Positions 6,870 through 15,800 of a DNA stretch of 45,645 nucleotides are shown piece by piece. Numbering within the stretch: the stretch's first letter is position 1; every line of letters begins with the position of its first letter. A program made the translations under genes and the position numbers. Below the pieces are notes generated by a model. That model ran no database searches, was not told the DNA's origin, and worked only from the letters and a program-made list of their open reading frames with translations. Source of the DNA: Thermohalobaculum sp050331395 (GTDB lineage Bacteria; Pseudomonadota; Alphaproteobacteria; Rhodobacterales; Rhodobacteraceae). Where the stretch lies: contig JBHJGX010000110.1 of the NCBI GenBank assembly GCA_050331395.1, positions 1-45,645 of the forward strand, written 5' to 3'.

Positions 6870-8795
6870 TCAGCCGTGGGACGACTTCTTCTGGTCGCCG
6901 TCCACGTCCTCGTATTCGGCATCGACCACGTCGTCTTCTTTGCGGGTCTCTTCGGTGCCCTCGGACGTGTCGGGCTGCGGAGCTTCCTCGGCCTGCGCCT
7001 TATAGATCGCCTCACCGAGCTTCATCGCCGCATCGGACAGCGCCTGGAGCTTTTCCTTGATCAGCTCGGCGTCCTCGCCGTCGACGGCCGCCTTGACGTC
7101 GGCGATCGCCGTGGTGATCGCGGTCCGGGTCGCCTCGTCCACCTTATCGCCATGCTCGGCGAGCGATTTCTCCGCCGAATGCACGCGACCCTCTGCGTCG
7201 TTCCGCGCCTCGACGAGCCCGCGGCGCTTCTTGTCGGCCTCGGCGTTCTCCTCGGCCTCCTTCACCATCCGCTCAATATCCGCATCCGAAAGCCCGCCCG
7301 AGGCCTGGATGGTGATCCGCTGCTCTTTGTTCGTACCCTTGTCCTTGGCGGACACGTTGACGATGCCGTTCGCATCGATATCGAACGCCACCTCGATCTG
7401 CGGCAGGCCGCGGGGAGCGGGCGGGATGTCCTCGAGATTGAACTGGCCGAGCAGCTTGTTGTCGGCCGCCATCTCCCGCTCGCCTTGGAAGACGCGGATC
7501 GTGACCGCCGACTGGTTGTCCTCAGCCGTCGAGAAGGTGTTTTTCTTGTTGGTCGGGATCGTCGTGTTGCGGTCGATCAGACGGGTGAACACGCCGCCGA
7601 GCGTTTCGATGCCGAGCGAAAGCGGCGTCACATCGAGGAGCACCACGTCCTTGACGTCGCCTTGAAGGACGCCGCCTTGGATGGCCGCGCCCATGGCGAC
7701 GACCTCGTCCGGATTGACGCCCTTATGCGGCTCCTTGCCGAAGAACTGGTTCACCGTCTCAATGACCTTCGGCATCCGGGTCATCCCGCCGACGAGCACC
7801 ACTTCGTCGATGTCGGCCGCGGTGACGCCGGCATCCCGGAGCGCGTTCTTGCAGGGCTCCATGGTCCGCTGGATCAGATCGTCCACAAGGCTTTCAAGCT
7901 TGGCACGCGAGAGCTTCATGGTCAGGTGCTTCGGCCCGCTGGCGTCGGCCGTAATGTAGGGCAGGTTCACCTCGGTCTGGCTCGAGGACGACAGCTCGAT
8001 CTTCGCTTTCTCCGCGGCCTCTTTCAGGCGCTGCAGCGCGAGCTTGTCCTTCCGCAGATCGACGCCCTGGTCCTTTTTGAATTCGTCAGCAAAGTAATCG
8101 ACGAGCCGAAGGTCGAAATCTTCGCCGCCCAGGAACGTGTCGCCATTCGTCGATTTGACCTGGAACAGACCCTCTTCGATTTCGAGGATCGAGATATCGA
8201 ACGTCCCGCCACCTAAATCGTACACCGCGATGGTCTTCGCGTTCTGTTTGTCGAGACCGTAGGCAAGCGCCGCCGCCGTCGGCTCATTGATGATCCGCAA
8301 AACTTCGAGGCCGGCGATCTTCCCCGCGTCTTTCGTTGCCTGGCGCTGGCTGTCGTTGAAATAGGCGGGCACGGTAATCACAGCTTTCTCGACTTTTTCA
8401 CCGAGATAGCTTTCCGCCGTCTCCTTCATCTTTTGCAGCACATAGGCAGAGATCTGCGACGGCGAGTATTTCTCGCCGCGGGCCTCGACCCACGCGTCGC
8501 CGTTTTTGCCCTCAACGATTTTGTAAGGGACCATGCCTTTGTCTTTGGTCACGGTCTGGTCAGCGTAACGACGGCCGATCAACCGCTTGACCGCAAAGAG
8601 CGTGTTCTCCGGATTGGTCACGGCTTGACGCTTGGCCGGCTGGCCGACCAGTCGCTCGCCGTCCTCTGTAAAGGCGACCATCGAGGGCGTCGTCCGTGCA
8701 CCTTCCGCGTTCTCGATCACCCGCGCCTGCGCGCCGTCCATGATCGCAACGCAACTGTTGGTGGTGCCGAGATCGATCCCGATAACTTTCGACAT
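6870..8795 (-). CDS. dnaK: Chaperone protein DnaK (Hsp70)
   Basis: This 641-residue Hsp70 opens with VIGIDLGTTNSCVAIMDG, the first Hsp70 signature and phosphate-binding loop. IYDLGGGTFD-type (here VYDLGGGTFDISIL) and VVLVGGMTRMPKV provide the second and third signatures. The substrate-binding domain follows (TPLSLGIETLGGVFT, near residue 390), then the helical lid and a charged tail ending DVDGDQKKSSHG. It refolds proteins in the cytosol with DnaJ and GrpE. The ATG at 8795 has a strong AAAGGAG site. A longer in-frame upstream extension exists but is Arg/Pro-rich and lies outside the family. It heads the run dnaK-FkbM-dnaJ. No clear heat-shock promoter could be picked out by eye. Confidence 0.98.
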   Translation of the reverse strand: MSKVIGIDLGTTNSCVAIMDGAQARVIENAEGARTTPSMVAFTEDGERLVGQPAKRQAVTNPENTLFAVKRLIGRRYADQTVTKDKGMVPYKIVEGKNGDAWVEARGEKYSPSQISAYVLQKMKETAESYLGEKVEKAVITVPAYFNDSQRQATKDAGKIAGLEVLRIINEPTAAALAYGLDKQNAKTIAVYDLGGGTFDISILEIEEGLFQVKSTNGDTFLGGEDFDLRLVDYFADEFKKDQGVDLRKDKLALQRLKEAAEKAKIELSSSSQTEVNLPYITADASGPKHLTMKLSRAKLESLVDDLIQRTMEPCKNALRDAGVTAADIDEVVLVGGMTRMPKVIETVNQFFGKEPHKGVNPDEVVAMGAAIQGGVLQGDVKDVVLLDVTPLSLGIETLGGVFTRLIDRNTTIPTNKKNTFSTAEDNQSAVTIRVFQGEREMAADNKLLGQFNLEDIPPAPRGLPQIEVAFDIDANGIVNVSAKDKGTNKEQRITIQASGGLSDADIERMVKEAEENAEADKKRRGLVEARNDAEGRVHSAEKSLAEHGDKVDEATRTAITTAIADVKAAVDGEDAELIKEKLQALSDAAMKLGEAIYKAQAEEAPQPDTSEGTEETRKEDDVVDAEYEDVDGDQKKSSHG

Positions 8796-8965
8796 TGTCT
8801 TCTCCTTTTGGCGATACTGAAGCCCGGATCCGCGCTCGGCCCCCGGGCTGAGATCCCTGTCGGTGGTCTTGTGACGTGTTTTAGAACCACGAGCGGATAT
8901 ATGGACCGGGTCTGGGGGCTGCAAGCGACCGTCCCGAGAAAGGAATGTCCGAGGGAGAGGCAGCC

Positions 8966-9616
8966 ATGGCGCACCAGGCCCCGAGCGGCGAGGGCGACGC
9001 GGCAGAGGAAACCCTGGGCGGCGTGACGATCCGGCGGCGCCATCTCGACCGGTCCGCACAGGAAGCTTTGGCGGCCGACCTCCGCGACGTGATCCGACAA
9101 GCGCCGCTCCTGCGCCCGATGACCCGCTGGGGAAAGCCCATGTCCGTGCGAATGACCGCCGCCGGCCGTCTCGGTTGGGTGATCGATCGGGGGCGCTATC
9201 GCTATTCGCCCACGCATCCAGAGACCGGTGCACCCTGGCCACCGATCCCGGCCGCCATCCTCGCGGTCTGGAACCGGGTCTCGGGCTGGACCGGCCCACC
9301 CGATTGTTGCCTCGTCAACTGGTACGGGGAGGGCGCGCGGATGGGGCTGCATGTGGACAACGACGAGGGGGAGGCCGCCTTCGCCGCGCCCGTGGTGTCG
9401 ATCTCGCTCGGCGATCCGGCGCGGTTCCGGGTGGGCGGCCTCTCGCGGCGCGAACCGACGCGCTCGACGATCCTCCGCTCGGGCGATGTGGCGGTGATGG
9501 GCGGAGCGGCGCGGCTCGCCTATCACGGGATCGACCGGGTGCTTTTCGGCGAGGGCGATCTCTTCCCGGAGGGCGGACGGATCAACCTGACGCTCCGGGT
9601 CGTTCGGAGCGCGTGA
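8966..9616 (+). CDS. alkB: AlkB-type Fe(II)/2-oxoglutarate dioxygenase (nucleic acid repair)
   Basis: AlkB oxidatively removes methyl groups from damaged bases (1-methyladenine, 3-methylcytosine) using Fe(II) and 2-oxoglutarate. The metal ligands are visible as HxD in MGLHVDNDEGE and a distal His in YHGIDRVLFGE. The 2-oxoglutarate/substrate arginines are in RINLTLRVV at the end. The N-terminal lid contains MTRWGKPMSVRMT and CLVNWYGEGARMG, close to the family pattern (NxY). The ATG at 8966 has a GAGGGAGAGG site at good spacing. The ATG at 8945, 21 nt upstream, has its purines too close and is less likely. The gene is divergent from dnaK. The length of 216 residues is normal for AlkB. Confidence 0.92.
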   Translation: MAHQAPSGEGDAAEETLGGVTIRRRHLDRSAQEALAADLRDVIRQAPLLRPMTRWGKPMSVRMTAAGRLGWVIDRGRYRYSPTHPETGAPWPPIPAAILAVWNRVSGWTGPPDCCLVNWYGEGARMGLHVDNDEGEAAFAAPVVSISLGDPARFRVGGLSRREPTRSTILRSGDVAVMGGAARLAYHGIDRVLFGEGDLFPEGGRINLTLRVVRSA

Positions 9617-9649
9617 GGGCAGAGGCCCGCCCCCACGCAACCCAACCGC

Positions 9650-10546
9650 TTATGCGCCGGCCGAGGCCAGTTCCTCATAGGCCAGAACCACGTCGTTCAT
9701 GCCGCTGGTGAGCGTGTCGGCCTGGGACGCGATGGTAAAGACGAGCCCGAGGTCCGCTTTCGCGCCGTTCGCCACATCGGTCATCTTCGACCGGAACCCG
9801 CTCCAGAGCGACCGGACATTCGTGATGCGCAGCGCGACGTCCCGGGGCGGGGCGATAATGCCGAGTTCCGGCACGCCTTCGGTGATCGCATCGAGGCTTT
9901 GGTCGAAGAGCAGCACCTGCTCGCGGAGCGACCCGCGGCTCGCCTCGGGTGAGATGTCGAGGGCGATCTTGCCGACCTCTTTGGCCAGCTGCTGGGCGGT
10001 CGTGCGTTGCAGACCCGGAACGTTGATCGCCGCCGCATAGCGCGCCGCGCCGCCGTCGGCCCGCGCCACGAACGAGAGCATCTGCTCGACCACGTTGTTG
10101 GAGGTGAAGAGCAGGACGGCATTGTTGTCGATGATCGGGCTGAGGGCGGTGTCCGTGACTTCGCCGCTGGCGAGGATCTCATCGACAGACGGCGCCATCA
10201 GGCCCCAAATCTGTTCGACCGTGTCGATCGCCTCCAAAACGCGGGGCTCGGTCTGGGCGAGCAGCGTGCCGTCCGGCGAGCCGTTGCGGAGGGCTGCAAG
10301 TACGGTCCGGAATTCGTCCGCCGCGGTTTGCAACATTTCCATATGCCGCGATTTCTCGACACCGAGCTTCATGAAAATCGGCGCCCGGGCCATCCGCTGG
10401 GAGCGGGTCCGCTGAAGCTGCGCCTGGTTCTGAGTTTCGACCGCGGGAAGAATTTCCGCGTGTCCGAGGCTTGGCCGGAACACCGTGCCGAGCAAAGCCA
10501 GTCCGACGGTGGTATGAAAGCTCCGTCGCGTGAGGGTTGTCATCAT
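9650..10546 (-). CDS. Tat-exported protein with PilJ-type sensor domain
   Basis: The 298-residue protein begins with a twin-arginine signal (TLTRRSFHTTVGLALLG, Arg7-Arg8) and a likely cleavage at GHA-EI. The mature part reads as the type IV pili methyl-accepting chemotaxis transducer N-terminal (PilJ/NarX-like) domain. It contains TRSQRMARAPIFMKLGV, the family's Q/SQR...K/S pattern, and long amphipathic helices. A second, related helical half (TAQQLAKEVGKIALDIS) may be another copy. No transmembrane anchor or signalling output domain follows, so it appears to be a free periplasmic binding protein. Starts at 10546 and 10543 (ATGATG) both fit the GGGAG site. The upstream 180 bp are unusually AT-rich. 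The ligand is unknown. Confidence 0.72.
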   Translation of the reverse strand: MMTTLTRRSFHTTVGLALLGTVFRPSLGHAEILPAVETQNQAQLQRTRSQRMARAPIFMKLGVEKSRHMEMLQTAADEFRTVLAALRNGSPDGTLLAQTEPRVLEAIDTVEQIWGLMAPSVDEILASGEVTDTALSPIIDNNAVLLFTSNNVVEQMLSFVARADGGAARYAAAINVPGLQRTTAQQLAKEVGKIALDISPEASRGSLREQVLLFDQSLDAITEGVPELGIIAPPRDVALRITNVRSLWSGFRSKMTDVANGAKADLGLVFTIASQADTLTSGMNDVVLAYEELASAGA

Positions 10547-10733
10547 CCTACTCCCTGCAATTCCCACGAGAAATGTTTTTGGCTGCGACCGGATCAATTT
10601 CAACTGTTTTAATCAGAAATAAATTTCAGATGGCTAAAAAAATTCGAAATGAACAAAATTCGGGCGGATATGGCGATGGCTGCCCGCTCGCCACGCACGC
10701 AATCGACGGCTCACGGACCCCATCCGCGGCGCG

Positions 10734-11966
10734 TTAGAGCCCGGCCGCTCCGATCGCGCCGCCCGCCACCCCCATCGCCAGGACCACGCCCCAGACCGGC
10801 GCCTTCCAGACCGTCAGGGCAAAGAACGCCGCCGCGGCGAGGGCGAAATCGAGGCCGTCCCGGACGCCTGCGGTGAAGACGGGATCGTAAAGCGCTGCGG
10901 CCAGCACGCCGACCACCGCCGCGTTCACTCCGGCCAGGACCGAGCGCGCCCAGACGACGCTGCGGAACCGCTCCCACCAGGGCAGAAGGCCCGCAACGAG
11001 CAAAAGCCCCGGCACGAAGATCGCGACGAGCGCGATGGCCGCGCCCGCCACGCCGTTCGGCTCGGGCCCCGCCGCCGCGCCGAGATAGGCGGCAAAGGTA
11101 AAGAGCGGCCCGGGCACCGCCTGCGCTGCCCCGTAGCCGGCGAGGAAAGTATCCGGATCCACCCAGCCCGGTCCGACCACCGAGCCCTCGAGGAGCGGCA
11201 ACACCACATGCCCTCCGCCGAAGACGAGGGCCCCCGCCCGGTAGAAGGCCTCGAAGAGCGCGAGCGGCTGCCCCCCGATCCCCACGCCCACCAGGAGCGG
11301 GAGCAGCACGAGAAGCCCGACCGCCGTCCCCGCCAGACCGAGCCCGACGCCCCGCGAGACCCCGACCGCGGGAGGCGCCGCAGCGTCCGGGGAACTCTCC
11401 TGACCGAGTGCCAAGGCGAGCCCCGCCGCCGCGCCCGCCAGGATCACGGCGATCTGTGCGAGCGGATGCGAAAAGACGCCGTGCACGGCGATGGCGACGA
11501 GGGCGATCACCAGCCGCGGCCCGGTCGGCGCGAGGCTTCGGCCCATGCCGAGCACGGCCTGCGCGACCACTGCGACGGCGAGGATCTTGAGCCCGCCGAT
11601 CACCCCCTGGCTGATCGGATCCTGAAGCGCCGATGCGCCGTAGGCAAAGAGCACGAGCACCGCTGCAGACGGTAGCGTGAAGCCCGCCCAAGCCGCCGCG
11701 GCCCCGGCCCAACCGCCGCGCATGAGGCCGATGGCGAACCCCGCCTGGCTCGACGCGGGCCCGGGCAGGAATTGGCAAAGCGCCACGAGATCCGCATAGG
11801 CCGCATCGCTCAGCCACCGCCGACGCTCGACGAACTCAGTGCGGAAATACCCCAGATGGGCGACTGGGCCACCGAACGAGGTCAGCCCGAGGGCCAGAAA
11901 GATTTTGAGGATCGCGAGCGGACCCTCCGGGCTGCGCGTCTCCGCCGCATCGTTGTCCGTCGCCAT
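10734..11966 (-). CDS. chrA: ChrA-family chromate transporter
   Basis: This 410-residue membrane protein has two homologous halves, as in long-chain ChrA proteins. The first contains LTSFGGPVAHLGYFRTEFVERRRWL and LCQFLPGPASSQAGFAIG. The second contains ALVFGGGHVVLPLLEG and YGAAQAVPGPLFTFAAYLG, the repeated family motifs. About 10-12 hydrophobic segments are visible. ChrA expels chromate across the inner membrane; some members transport other oxyanions. The ATG at 11966 is preceded by GGGGAG. A 17-bp perfect inverted repeat lies 18 nt upstream of the start codon in the intergenic region shared with the divergent exported-protein gene. No chrB or other chromate gene is adjacent. Confidence 0.93.
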   Translation of the reverse strand: MATDNDAAETRSPEGPLAILKIFLALGLTSFGGPVAHLGYFRTEFVERRRWLSDAAYADLVALCQFLPGPASSQAGFAIGLMRGGWAGAAAAWAGFTLPSAAVLVLFAYGASALQDPISQGVIGGLKILAVAVVAQAVLGMGRSLAPTGPRLVIALVAIAVHGVFSHPLAQIAVILAGAAAGLALALGQESSPDAAAPPAVGVSRGVGLGLAGTAVGLLVLLPLLVGVGIGGQPLALFEAFYRAGALVFGGGHVVLPLLEGSVVGPGWVDPDTFLAGYGAAQAVPGPLFTFAAYLGAAAGPEPNGVAGAAIALVAIFVPGLLLVAGLLPWWERFRSVVWARSVLAGVNAAVVGVLAAALYDPVFTAGVRDGLDFALAAAAFFALTVWKAPVWGVVLAMGVAGGAIGAAGL

Positions 11967-11983
11967 TGCCGCTCCCCGGTCGC

Positions 11984-12000
11984 GTTAACGGACCGTTAAC
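11984..12000. promoter_or_regulatory. Perfect CtrA-type box (TTAA-N7-TTAA) in a 17-bp palindrome
   Basis: The sequence GTTAACGGACCGTTAAC is a perfect inverted repeat around a central A. It matches the full CtrA consensus TTAA-N7-TTAAC of alphaproteobacteria on both strands. It lies between the divergent chrA (start at 11966) and the exported-protein gene (start at 12051), close enough to control either. That CtrA binds here is inferred from the consensus only; another dimeric regulator is possible. Confidence 0.55.
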
Positions 12001-12050
12001 CAGTCCGCGCGCCAAATGTCATGCGTGAAATTTCACAAAAGGGCGGGTCG

Positions 12051-12776
12051 ATGCGCGCATCTTGGAGGATTGCAGGCCTCGCGGCCGGTCTCGGCGCAGG
12101 GATCGCGTTTGGCGTCGCGCTCGGGCCCGGCAAGGCCCCTGCGAACGAGGTGCCGGCTGCGCCTGCGGGCCTTGGGGACAGGTCGGCCGAGGCCCCCGGC
12201 GGCGAGATGCGGGTCGACGCACGGAGTGCCCGCGCCTGCCTCGGTGCGAGGGGCTGCCGTCTCGACCGCGCCCGGCTCGAGGCCGCCCCACCCGGCGCAC
12301 GGATCTCGCTCCAGATCGACCGGGCGCGCGGCGGCGTCTCGGGCCTCGGGATCGCCCGCGACCCCGGCAACGGCTTCAACGACGCGGAATTGCAAGGGCC
12401 GGTCGCCGGGCGCGGGGGAGAGCGTCTGACGATCCGCCTCGACGGCCCGCACCTGATCGGCGAGATCCGCCTCGCCCACCTCTTCAATCCCGAACATATC
12501 GACGGCGATCCCGCCGAGGCGGCCGTCGTTGACGCCTGGCTCGGCGCAGAACCGGTCGGGCGTCTCCGGGTGACGAGCCTCGACGACCGCGAGATCGCGG
12601 TCGAAGGCCCGGTCGAGGACGCGCGTCGGGTGTCGCCCGTCGCCGGCGTGATCCGGCTCATCGAGCCTTTTCGCGGCGCGCCGGTCGATCGGGTGGTCTT
12701 TTCGGCGGCCGCGGTCGAGGGTGGCGACAGCTCGGACTATTCGCTCAATCTTTTTCGCGCCACGCCCACCAATTGA
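12051..12776 (+). CDS. Exported protein of unknown function
   Basis: The 241-residue protein starts with a clear signal peptide (MRASWRIAGLAAGLGAGIAFGVAL, probable cleavage near ANE at residue 33). The ATG at 12051 follows a weak AAAAGGGCGGG site; an earlier in-frame ATG at 12021 has none. The mature part is rich in beta-strand-like stretches: LDRARLEA, GIARDPGNGFNDAELQG, LTIRLDGPHLIGEIRLAHLFNPEHIDGDPAEA, and an end GGDSSDYSLNLFRA. This pattern (GNGFND... DSSDYSL) resembles beta-sandwich exported proteins, but no named family is assigned. It is divergent from chrA behind a CtrA-type box, and convergent with gltB. Confidence 0.68.
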   Translation: MRASWRIAGLAAGLGAGIAFGVALGPGKAPANEVPAAPAGLGDRSAEAPGGEMRVDARSARACLGARGCRLDRARLEAAPPGARISLQIDRARGGVSGLGIARDPGNGFNDAELQGPVAGRGGERLTIRLDGPHLIGEIRLAHLFNPEHIDGDPAEAAVVDAWLGAEPVGRLRVTSLDDREIAVEGPVEDARRVSPVAGVIRLIEPFRGAPVDRVVFSAAAVEGGDSSDYSLNLFRATPTN

Positions 12777-12875
12777 ACGCCCTAGGTTCGGCCCGCTCCG
12801 ACGCGGCGGTGTAGGCCGGGTCCGATCTCGGCGGGACGGGACGGGACGCACACCGCGCCCCGGTCCCAACAACCC

Positions 12876-15800
12876 TCAGGCCGTCGCCATGCCGCCCTCG
12901 GCGGTTCTCGCCCGGTTTGGGCTGTCCGAGAGCGGATAGGTGAGCCGCGCGACCATCTCGGTCGGGCAAACCTGCCAGAACCGTGGCAGCTCCCGATCCC
13001 AATCCCGCAGGATCGCGCGGCCGAGCGGGCTCTCGGTCTCGCGCACATGCTCGCGAATGAGCCCGAGCAAGAGCTCCTCCCAGAACCGCGACGCGATCCG
13101 CTGGAAGAGCAGCGTCTCCGGGTTCACCCGGCGCTCGAAGCTCTCCTCCGGGTCGCGCACGAAAGCCATGCCGCCCGTCATGCCCGCGCCGAAATTGTCG
13201 CCGACCGAGCCGAGGATCACCGCCATGCCACCGGTCATGTATTCGCAGCCGTTCGAGCCGCAGCCCTCGACCACCACGGTCGCCCCCGAATTCCGCACGC
13301 AGAACCGCTCTCCGGCCTGACCAGCGGCGAAGAGCTTGCCCCCCGTTGCGCCGTAGAGGACCGTGTTGCCGATGATGGTGTTCGCCTCGGGCTGGAGCGG
13401 CGAGGCGAGCGGCGGGCGCACGGCGATCACCCCGCCCGAGAGGCCCTTCCCCACATAGTCGTTCGCATCGCCAAAGACCTGGATCTTGAGCCCCGGAGCC
13501 GCGAACGCGCCAAGCGATTGGCCGGCCGAACCCTCGAGACGGACCGTGAGATGCCCCTCGCGAAGCTGGTTCTTCATTCCGAAGCGCCGGACGATCTGGC
13601 TCGAGACCCGGGTGCCGACGGTGCGCTGCGTGTTCTCGACCGTGTAGGCAAGCTGCATCTTCTCGCCATCGGCAAAGAAGGGGCCCGCATCGGCGACGAT
13701 CTGCGCATCGAGCGTGTCCGGCACCTCCTGGCGGGGGCGTGTCCGGTCGAGCACCCGGGTCCGCCCCTCGTCGACCCGCACGAGCATCGGGTTCAGATCG
13801 AGATCGTCCAGATGGGCCGCGCCGCGGGAGACCTGCGCGAGCAGATCCGTCCGCCCGATGATCTCGTCGAGCGAGCGGGCGCCGACCGAGGCGAGGATCT
13901 CCCGCACCTCTTGTGCGACGAGTGTGAAGAGGTTCACGACCTTGTCCGCGGTTCCGGTGAACTTTTCGCGGAGCGCCGGGTCTTGGGTGCAAACGCCCAC
14001 GGGACATGTGTTCGACTGGCATTGCCGGACCATGATGCAGCCCATGGCGATGAGAGCCGCGGTGCCGATGCCGTACTCCTCCGCGCCCATCATCGCGGCG
14101 ATGACGATGTCCCGCCCGGTGCGCAGCCCGCCATCGGTGCGCAGCGTCACCCGCTCCCGCAGATTGTTGAGCGCAAGCACCTGATGGGCCTCCGTCAGCC
14201 CCATCTCCCACGGGAGCCCCGCGTATTTGATCGAGGTCTGGGGCGAGGCGCCGGTGCCGCCGTTGTGCCCCGAGATCAGGATCACGTCGGCTTTCGCCTT
14301 GGCAACGCCGGCCGCGATGGTGCCGACCCCGGTCGCCGCCACGAGCTTGACCGTCACTTTGGCGACCGGGTTGATCTGCTTCAGATCGTAGATCAGCTGC
14401 GCCAGATCCTCGATAGAATAGATATCGTGATGCGGCGGCGGCGAGATCAGCGTGACCCCTGGCGTCGAGTGCCGGAGCTTGGCGATCGTCTCGGTCACCT
14501 TGAAGCCCGGAAGTTGGCCACCTTCTCCGGGCTTGGCGCCTTGGGCGATCTTGATCTCGAGCTCGGTGCACTGGTTGAGGTACTCCGCGGTCACGCCGAA
14601 GCGCCCGGACGCCACCTGCTTGATCTTCGCCGAGGCGTTGTCCCCGTTCGGCATCGGATGGAAGTGATCCGGATCTTCGCCGCCCTCGCCTGAGTCGGAC
14701 TTTGCGCCGATCCGATTCATCGCGATGTTGAGCGTTTTATGCGCCTCGGGGCTGAGCGCGCCGAGCGACATGCCCGGCGTCACGAAGCGTTTGCGGATCG
14801 AGGTGATGCTCTCGACCTGCTCGAGCGGGATCGCCTCGCCCATGGGTTTGAAGGCCAGGAGATCGCGCAGATGGATCGGCGGCTGCTGCGCCATCCCCTC
14901 GCTGTAGCGTTTCCAGAGATCGGCCGAGTTCTGCGTCACCGCCGCCTGCATCATGTGCATGAGCTGCGCGCCCCAGGCATGGGCTTCGCCATTGCGGCGA
15001 AGTTTGTAGAGCCCGCCGATCGGCAGGACGTCAGCACCCTGGAAGGCCCGGCCGTGGACCGCGCGGAGCTTGGTCTCGATGCCCGCAATGCCGATCCCCG
15101 AGATCCGGCTCGGCATGCCCGGGAAGAACTCGGCCACCAGCGCCCGCGAGAGGCCGACCGCCTCGAAATTGCAGCCGCCCCGATAGGACGAGATCACCGA
15201 GATGCCCATTTTGGACATAATCTTGCGCAGACCCCAATCGATCGCCGTGCGGAAGTTCTGGATCGCCTGCTCCCGGCTCGTCTCGAGGAGCCCGCGCGCC
15301 ACGCGGTCGAGGATCGAGCTCTCGGCGAGATACGCGTTCACCGTCGTCGCCCCGCAGCCGATCAGCACGGCAAAGTAGTGGGGATCAATGCACTCGGCAG
15401 AGCGGACATTGAGCGAGCAGAAGGTGCGGAGCCCCTGGCGCGTCAGCCAGGCATGCACCGCCGACGTCGCCAGGATCATCGGCATGCCGATGCGCTCCTC
15501 ACCCAGATGCTCGTCGGTCAAGACGAGATGGCACGCGCCGGCCCGCACCGCGTCCTCGGCCTCGGCGCGGATACGGTCGAGCGCCGTTCGGAGCGCACCC
15601 GCCGGCGCCGCCGCGTCGAAGGTGCAGTCGATGACCCGATAATCCTCGCCGAACGCCTCGATCATCCGGGCGCACTGGCCGTTCGAGACCACGGGGCTGT
15701 CGAGGGTGATGATCTCGGTTTGGCTCGAATCCTGGCCGAGCACGTTCTTGAGATTGCCGAACCGCGTCTTGAGCGACATCACCCGATGCTCGCGCAAGCT

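Noticed and set aside
4384..8216. Long plus-strand frames antisense to dapB, dnaJ and dnaK
   Set aside because: They overlap well-supported minus-strand genes and have no recognisable domains or ribosome sites.
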